Source: AC-51 sp963749895 (GTDB lineage Bacteria > Actinomycetota > UBA4738 > HRBIN12). Taken from it: DNA of 64,000 nucleotides. The stretch is taken from the NCBI GenBank assembly GCA_963749895.1, contig CAVVOG010000003.1:744001-808000 (forward strand). Direction: 5' to 3'. Below are positions 60,114 through 64,000 of the stretch, one piece after another (position 1 is the stretch's first letter; the number at the start of each line of letters is the position of its first letter). The notes under the pieces are model-generated. The model did no database searches and was not told where the DNA came from. It worked only from the letters and a program-made list of their open reading frames with translations. The position numbers and the translations under genes are program-made.

Positions 60114-60141
60114 TAAGCCTTCCGGTCCCATGTGCCGTAGA
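60114..60141 (+). promoter_or_regulatory. Candidate FliA/WhiG-type promoter before mpa
   Basis: TAAGCCTT, 12-nt spacer, GCCGTAGA. This resembles the TAAA-N15/16-GCCGATAA pattern of the FliA/WhiG sigma class, with one mismatch in the -35 and two in the -10. It sits in a 160-bp gap that otherwise shows nothing. A vegetative -10 reading (TAGATA, 60138-60143) is the alternative. Confidence 0.35.
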
Positions 60142-60224
60142 TACTGGGAAGGGAATCATCGAGCTTCCAGGACGGTGTCGGTGTGGCGTGCCACACTCGC
60201 CCTTTCCCGGGGGAGGTGACGGAC

Positions 60225-61958
60225 TTGAGCGACGAGGTCGAGCGCTACGAGCAGCAGGTGCACGAGCTGCAGTCCCAGGTGAAGTTCCTCGAGGAGGAGG
60301 TCGGCCTGCTGCGCCGGCGGCTCACGAACGCCCCGCGTCAGGTGACGGTGCTCGAGGAGAAACTCGTCGAGACCCGTGAGCAGCTCGCGAGGGCGATGGG
60401 GCAGAACCAGAAGCTTGCCGATGCCCTCCGTGCTGAGCGCGACAAGATCGAGACCTTGGCCGAGGAGGTCGAGAAGCTCAGCCAGCCGCCCGCGACCTAC
60501 GGCGTCTACCTCCGCATGAACGACGACGGATCGCTCGATGTCGTCACGGCCGGTCGAAAGATGCGCGTCCTCCCGGCGCCGGACATCGACGTCGCGTCGA
60601 TGGTCCCCGGCTCGCAGGTGGTCCTGAACGAGTCCCTCAACGTCGTCCACGTGATCGAGGCCGACGCCGCCGGCGACGTGGTCAAGGTGAAGGATCGCCT
60701 GGGCGACGACCGCGTCGTCGTGCTCGCGCGCGGCGACGAGGAGCATGTCGCGTTCCTCGCCGGGGCGCTGCACGGCGGGAGCGTCCGGGCCGGTGACAAC
60801 GTGCTGTTCGACCCGCGGTCGGTCGTCGTGACGGAGCTGCTCCCTCGCGAAGAGGTCGAGGAACTCGTCCTCGAGGAGATCCCCGACGTCACCTACGAAG
60901 ACATCGGCGGTCTCGAGGGGCAGATCGAGCACATCCGCGACGCCGTGGAGCTGCCGTTCCTGTACGCGGAGCTGTACGCGGAGCATCAGCTGGATCCGCC
61001 GAAGGGCGTGCTCCTGTACGGTCCTCCCGGCTGCGGCAAGACGCTGATCGCGAAGGCCGTCGCCAAGTCCTTGGCGGACAAGGTGCGGGAGCGCACCGGT
61101 CGCGACGACGCACGCAGCTACTTCTTGAACGTCAAGGGTCCCGAGCTGCTGAACAAGTACGTCGGCGAGACCGAGCGTCAGATCCGAGAGATCTTCCAGC
61201 GAGCCAAGGAACGCTCGGAGGAGGGTCTCCCGGTGATCGTGTTCTTCGACGAGATGGATTCGATCTTCCGCACCCGCGGCACGGGGATCTCCTCCGACGT
61301 CGAGTCGACGATCGTGCCGCAGCTGCTGTCGGAGCTCGACGGGGTCGAAACGCTGAAGAACGTCATCGTGATCGGGGCCTCGAACCGCGAGGACCTGATC
61401 GATCCGGCGATCCTTCGTCCCGGGCGCCTCGACGTGAAGATCAAGATCGAACGCCCTGACGCCGCCCAGGCGGCCGACATCATGTCGAAGTACCTGCACC
61501 CCTCCGTCCCGATCCACCCCGACGAGGTCGAGCGGTACGGCGACGACGTTCAGACCGCGTGCCGTCGGATGATCGAGAAGACCGTCGACAGGATGTACGC
61601 GCCCAGCGACGAGAACCGGTTCCTCGAGGTGACGTACGCCAGCGGTGACAAGGAGATCCTGTTCTTCAAGGACTTCAACTCCGGTGCGATGATCGAGAAC
61701 ATCGTCCGCCGGGCGAAGAAGGATGCGATCAAGCGCTTCCTGTCGACCGGCGAGAAGGGCGTGAAGGGCGACGATCTCCAGACCGCGATCCGCGACGAGT
61801 TCAAGGAGAACGAGGACCTTCCCAACACCACGAACCCGGACGACTGGGCACGGATCTCCGGCAAGAAGGGCGAGCGGATCGTCTACGTCCGAACGCTTCT
61901 GGGACATGACGGCGAGGGTCGGCAGGTCGAGCGCGTGAATGCGGGGCAGTACCTGTAG
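60225..61958 (+). CDS. mpa: Proteasome-activating AAA ATPase (Mpa/ARC)
   Basis: A 577-residue hexameric unfoldase that binds Pup-tagged proteins and feeds them to the 20S core. An N-terminal coiled coil (about residues 1-85) captures Pup; an OB-fold region follows; the AAA domain has Walker A GPPGCGKT and Walker B VIVFFDEMDS. The C-terminus GQYL matches the Mpa/ARC tail with a penultimate Tyr that docks into the 20S pore. TTG 60225 was chosen since GGGAGG lies 8 nt upstream and the coiled coil starts there; GTG 60216 and 60183 are alternatives. Confidence 0.95.
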   Translation: MSDEVERYEQQVHELQSQVKFLEEEVGLLRRRLTNAPRQVTVLEEKLVETREQLARAMGQNQKLADALRAERDKIETLAEEVEKLSQPPATYGVYLRMNDDGSLDVVTAGRKMRVLPAPDIDVASMVPGSQVVLNESLNVVHVIEADAAGDVVKVKDRLGDDRVVVLARGDEEHVAFLAGALHGGSVRAGDNVLFDPRSVVVTELLPREEVEELVLEEIPDVTYEDIGGLEGQIEHIRDAVELPFLYAELYAEHQLDPPKGVLLYGPPGCGKTLIAKAVAKSLADKVRERTGRDDARSYFLNVKGPELLNKYVGETERQIREIFQRAKERSEEGLPVIVFFDEMDSIFRTRGTGISSDVESTIVPQLLSELDGVETLKNVIVIGASNREDLIDPAILRPGRLDVKIKIERPDAAQAADIMSKYLHPSVPIHPDEVERYGDDVQTACRRMIEKTVDRMYAPSDENRFLEVTYASGDKEILFFKDFNSGAMIENIVRRAKKDAIKRFLSTGEKGVKGDDLQTAIRDEFKENEDLPNTTNPDDWARISGKKGERIVYVRTLLGHDGEGRQVERVNAGQYL

Positions 61959-61961
61959 GGT
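61956..61961 (+). promoter_or_regulatory. -10 box of dop (leaderless)
   Basis: TAGGGT includes the TAG stop of mpa and ends 6 nt before GTG 61968, so dop can be transcribed independently of mpa. Confidence 0.6.
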
Positions 61962-61967
61962 GGTCGA

Positions 61968-63452
61968 GTGGCCATCCCGAAGGTCCTGGGGACCGAAACC
62001 GAATACGGCATCGCAGCTATCGGGCAGGCCGACTTCAACCCCGTCGTGTCGTCCTCGTTGCTGATCTCGTCGTACGCGGGAAGCCTGCGCCGTATCCGCT
62101 GGGACTACGAGGACGAGTCGCCGATGCGCGATGCGCGGGGGTTCGAGCCGGCCGGTGCCGGCGCAGGGACCGACGAGGACCTCGGTCTGGCGAACGTGAT
62201 CCTGCCGAACGGCGCTCGCTACTACGTCGACCACGCGCACCCCGAGTACTCGACGCCCGAGTGCCTGTCGATCCACGACCTCCTGGTCCACGACAAGGCG
62301 GGGGAACGGATCATGGAGCGCTCGCTCGACCTCGTCGGGCGCGAGATGCCCGACACCCCGGCGCTTGCGATCTACAAGAACAACACCGACGGCAAGGGCA
62401 ACTCGTACGGAACCCACGAGAACTACCTGATGGACCGAGCGACACCGTTCGCCGACATCGTGCGCGACCTCACGCCCTTCTTCGTCACCCGCCAGATCTT
62501 CACCGGGGCCGGCAAGGTGGGCTACGAGGCGCAGTGGGACGAGCACGGCGTGCATCGGTTCCAGCTGAGTCAGCGGGCCGACTTCTTCGAAGCGGAGGTC
62601 GGGCTGGAGACGACCCTCAAGCGCCCGATCATCAACACCCGCGACGAGCCGCACTCGGATTCCGAGCGCTACCGCCGCCTCCACGTGATCGTCGGCGACG
62701 CGAACCTGTGTGAGGTCGCCCAGTACCTCAAGGTCGGCGCGACCGCGATCGTGCTGAAGATGATCGAGGACGGCGTCGCGCCGGACCTCGCGATCCGAAA
62801 CCCGGTCGGGGCGATCCACGAGGTGTCGCGCGACGTCGGGTTGGGGCACGAACTCGCCCTCGTGGACGGACGGCGGATGACGGCGCTGCAGGTGCAACGG
62901 GAGTACGTGACGGCGGCGCGTACCTACGTCGAGCGCCGGGACGACACACCCGAGCATCGAGACGTCGTCACCCGGTGGGAGACGGTGCTCGACGGGCTCG
63001 AGGCCGATCCGATGGGTCTGTCGGGTCAGCTCGACTGGGTCGCGAAGCTCCGGATCCTCGAGGGGTACCGCGAGCGCGACGATCTGGAGTGGAGCGACGC
63101 GAAGCTCCGGGCGATCGACCTGCAGTACCACGACGTGCGCCGGGACAAGGGCCTGTACAACCGTCTCGAGGCCGCGGGCAAGGTCGAGCGCCTGACGAGT
63201 GACGAGGAGGTCGATCGGGCCGTGATGGAGCCTCCGGAAGACACCCGCGCCTACTTCCGCGGTCGCTGTATCGCGAAGTACCCGGACGCGATCGCCGCCG
63301 CCTCATGGGATTCGCTGATCCTCGACATCGGGCAGGATGCTCTGCAGCGCATCCCGATGAAGGAGCCCCTGCGCGGCACGCGGGCGCACGTGGAGGAGCT
63401 GATCCGATCCTCGGACGACGCCGCGACGCTCGTCGAGAAGCTGCGTTCCTGA
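61968..63452 (+). CDS. dop: Deamidase/depupylase of Pup
   Basis: A 494-residue carboxylate-amine-ligase-fold enzyme. It has the N-terminal catalytic strand LGTETEYGI, the Dop-type insertion after YEDESPMRDARGFEP, the nucleotide-site block YYVDHAHPEYSTPEC and NNTDGKGNSYGTHENYL. It converts the C-terminal Gln of Pup to Glu and can also remove Pup from substrates. The insertion and its place between mpa and pup distinguish it from the ligase PafA, which is expected further right, outside the window. Confidence 0.94.
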   Translation: MAIPKVLGTETEYGIAAIGQADFNPVVSSSLLISSYAGSLRRIRWDYEDESPMRDARGFEPAGAGAGTDEDLGLANVILPNGARYYVDHAHPEYSTPECLSIHDLLVHDKAGERIMERSLDLVGREMPDTPALAIYKNNTDGKGNSYGTHENYLMDRATPFADIVRDLTPFFVTRQIFTGAGKVGYEAQWDEHGVHRFQLSQRADFFEAEVGLETTLKRPIINTRDEPHSDSERYRRLHVIVGDANLCEVAQYLKVGATAIVLKMIEDGVAPDLAIRNPVGAIHEVSRDVGLGHELALVDGRRMTALQVQREYVTAARTYVERRDDTPEHRDVVTRWETVLDGLEADPMGLSGQLDWVAKLRILEGYRERDDLEWSDAKLRAIDLQYHDVRRDKGLYNRLEAAGKVERLTSDEEVDRAVMEPPEDTRAYFRGRCIAKYPDAIAAASWDSLILDIGQDALQRIPMKEPLRGTRAHVEELIRSSDDAATLVEKLRS

Positions 63453-63475
63453 GCGGTCCTGTCCTCGGCGGCCGA

Positions 63476-63481
63476 TAGGAT
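63476..63481 (+). promoter_or_regulatory. -10 box of pup-prcB
   Basis: TAGGAT in CGATAGGATAGAG, almost identical to the element before gap. Leader of about 16 nt with AAAGGAG. Confidence 0.55.
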
Positions 63482-63503
63482 AGAGGTCCGGAAAGGAGCG
63501 ATC

Positions 63504-63704
63504 GTGCCGGAGCAAGAGCAGAAGCGCGTCCAGCGCAAGGGTGGCGGCGACAGCGCCGATGACGACGCCGGCGAGGTCCGGTCGGCGTCGAAGGCGTCCG
63601 AGCTCAAGGAAGAGATGGATGACATCCTCGACGAGATCGACTCCGTGCTGGAGGAGAACGCCGAGGAGTTCGTGAAGTCCTACGTCCAGAAGGGCGGGCA
63701 GTGA
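63504..63704 (+). CDS. pup: Prokaryotic ubiquitin-like protein Pup
   Basis: A 66-residue, acidic, largely disordered modifier. The central helix-forming segment ELKEEMDDILDEIDSVLEEN binds Mpa, and the C-terminus is VQKGGQ. The final Gln must be deamidated by Dop before ligation to substrate lysines. GTG 63504 follows AAAGGAG. Its stop overlaps the prcB GTG. Confidence 0.97.
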   Translation: MPEQEQKRVQRKGGGDSADDDAGEVRSASKASELKEEMDDILDEIDSVLEENAEEFVKSYVQKGGQ

Positions 63705-64000
63705 GCGATCGCCTCGAGCTGCCCGCCGCCGGGACCCCGTTCGGTGCGAGCCCGAGCTTCGTCGAGCTGCTGCGCCGCGAACGGCCCGAGATGTACCCGG
63801 TCGTGCCCGAAGGGCGCCTCGCCGAACTCGGTCTCTCGCACGGAACCACGGTGCTGGGACTCAAGTATGCGGACGGGATGCTCATGGCGGGGGACCGTCG
63901 TGCGACCGCTGGCACCCTGATCGCCGACGCGAAGATGCGCAAGGTGTTCGCCGCCGACGACTATTCCGCGATCGCGATCGCCGGGGCGGCGGGTCAGGCC
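63701..64000 (+). CDS. prcB: Proteasome beta subunit, N-terminal part
   Basis: The first 100 codons, cut by the right edge. A 48-residue propeptide is followed by the autocleavage site HG/TTVLGLKY, making Thr49 the catalytic N-terminal threonine of the mature subunit; GDRRATAG follows. It forms the inner rings of the 20S core. GTG 63701 overlaps the pup stop (GTGA). Confidence 0.95.
   Translation, partial: MSDRLELPAAGTPFGASPSFVELLRRERPEMYPVVPEGRLAELGLSHGTTVLGLKYADGMLMAGDRRATAGTLIADAKMRKVFAADDYSAIAIAGAAGQA

Noticed and set aside
60156..63131. A 991-codon open frame on the minus strand opposite mpa and dop
   Set aside because: It is a shadow of the GC-rich codon structure of the real genes; its translation is Arg/Leu/Val/Asp-rich low-complexity sequence without domains.
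61968..63452. PafA (Pup ligase) instead of Dop
   Set aside because: The Dop-type insertion after the first strands, the LGTETEYGI start and the position just before pup favour Dop.
1..64000. CRISPR arrays, insertion sequences, integrases or prophage genes
   Set aside because: No regularly spaced repeats, transposase motifs or phage proteins were seen on either strand.

Overview
The window is very GC-rich, densely coding and carries genes on both strands. It looks like chromosome of an actinobacterium, probably an uncultured or deep-branching lineage. The evidence is the Pup-proteasome cluster at the right edge (mpa, dop, pup ending in Gly-Gly-Gln, prcB), the uvrC-rapZ-gap-pgk-tpiA run, an Arg in the RapZ P-loop, and a Pol I whose proofreading motifs are degenerate. 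No CRISPR array, insertion sequence, prophage or integrase was seen. The species cannot be named from sequence alone.

Layout: 1-5.8 kb holds an ornithine-cyclodeaminase-like/FAD-oxidoreductase pair, a tRNA-Leu(CAA), a type-1 binding lipoprotein and a polar amino-acid ABC importer. 5.8-14.1 kb holds a non-coding stretch with a good leftward promoter, a DUF554 protein, an FTR1 iron permease, polA, rpsA, coaE, a HAD protein and a DUF2203 protein. 14.1-20.3 kb holds a 2-hydroxyacid dehydrogenase, an ABC-2 exporter and a second amino-acid importer. 20.3-38.4 kb holds uvrB, uvrA and uvrC with catabolic and sensory genes between them: a GMC oxidoreductase, a frameshifted amidohydrolase, a PAS kinase, a class-V aminotransferase, ChrA, an S9 peptidase and a propeller-cupredoxin lipoprotein. 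38.4-50.1 kb holds rapZ, lower glycolysis (gap, pgk, tpiA, archaeal-type apgM), an oligopeptide ABC importer, secG and tRNA-Leu(GAG). 50.3-58 kb holds tandem alanine-dehydrogenase-like proteins, an ABC-F ATPase with a coupled leader ORF, a YtcJ-type amidohydrolase, a duplicated zinc-module protein and an HtrA protease. 58-64 kb holds a tRNA T-loop modification operon (ttuB-like, ttuA-like, trmI) followed by the Pup-proteasome genes.

Functionally this is a heterotroph importing amino acids and peptides (three SBP-dependent importers, S9 peptidase, amino-acid dehydrogenase-like enzymes), with complete UvrABC excision machinery and Pup-directed proteolysis.

Two features run through the whole window. 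First, at least twelve genes have a TANNNT -10 hexamer ending 6-8 nt before the start codon, which predicts leaderless mRNAs. Second, each of the three binding-protein importers has a strong GC hairpin at the SBP/permease junction. Three single-base insertions break two otherwise intact genes and may be sequence errors. The most interesting points are the TtuB-like sulfur carrier ending in Gly-Gly-Ser-Thr-Pro beside the Pup system, the Arg-rich leader ORF coupled to the ABC-F gene, and the unexplained transcript predicted at 5.87-6.02 kb.
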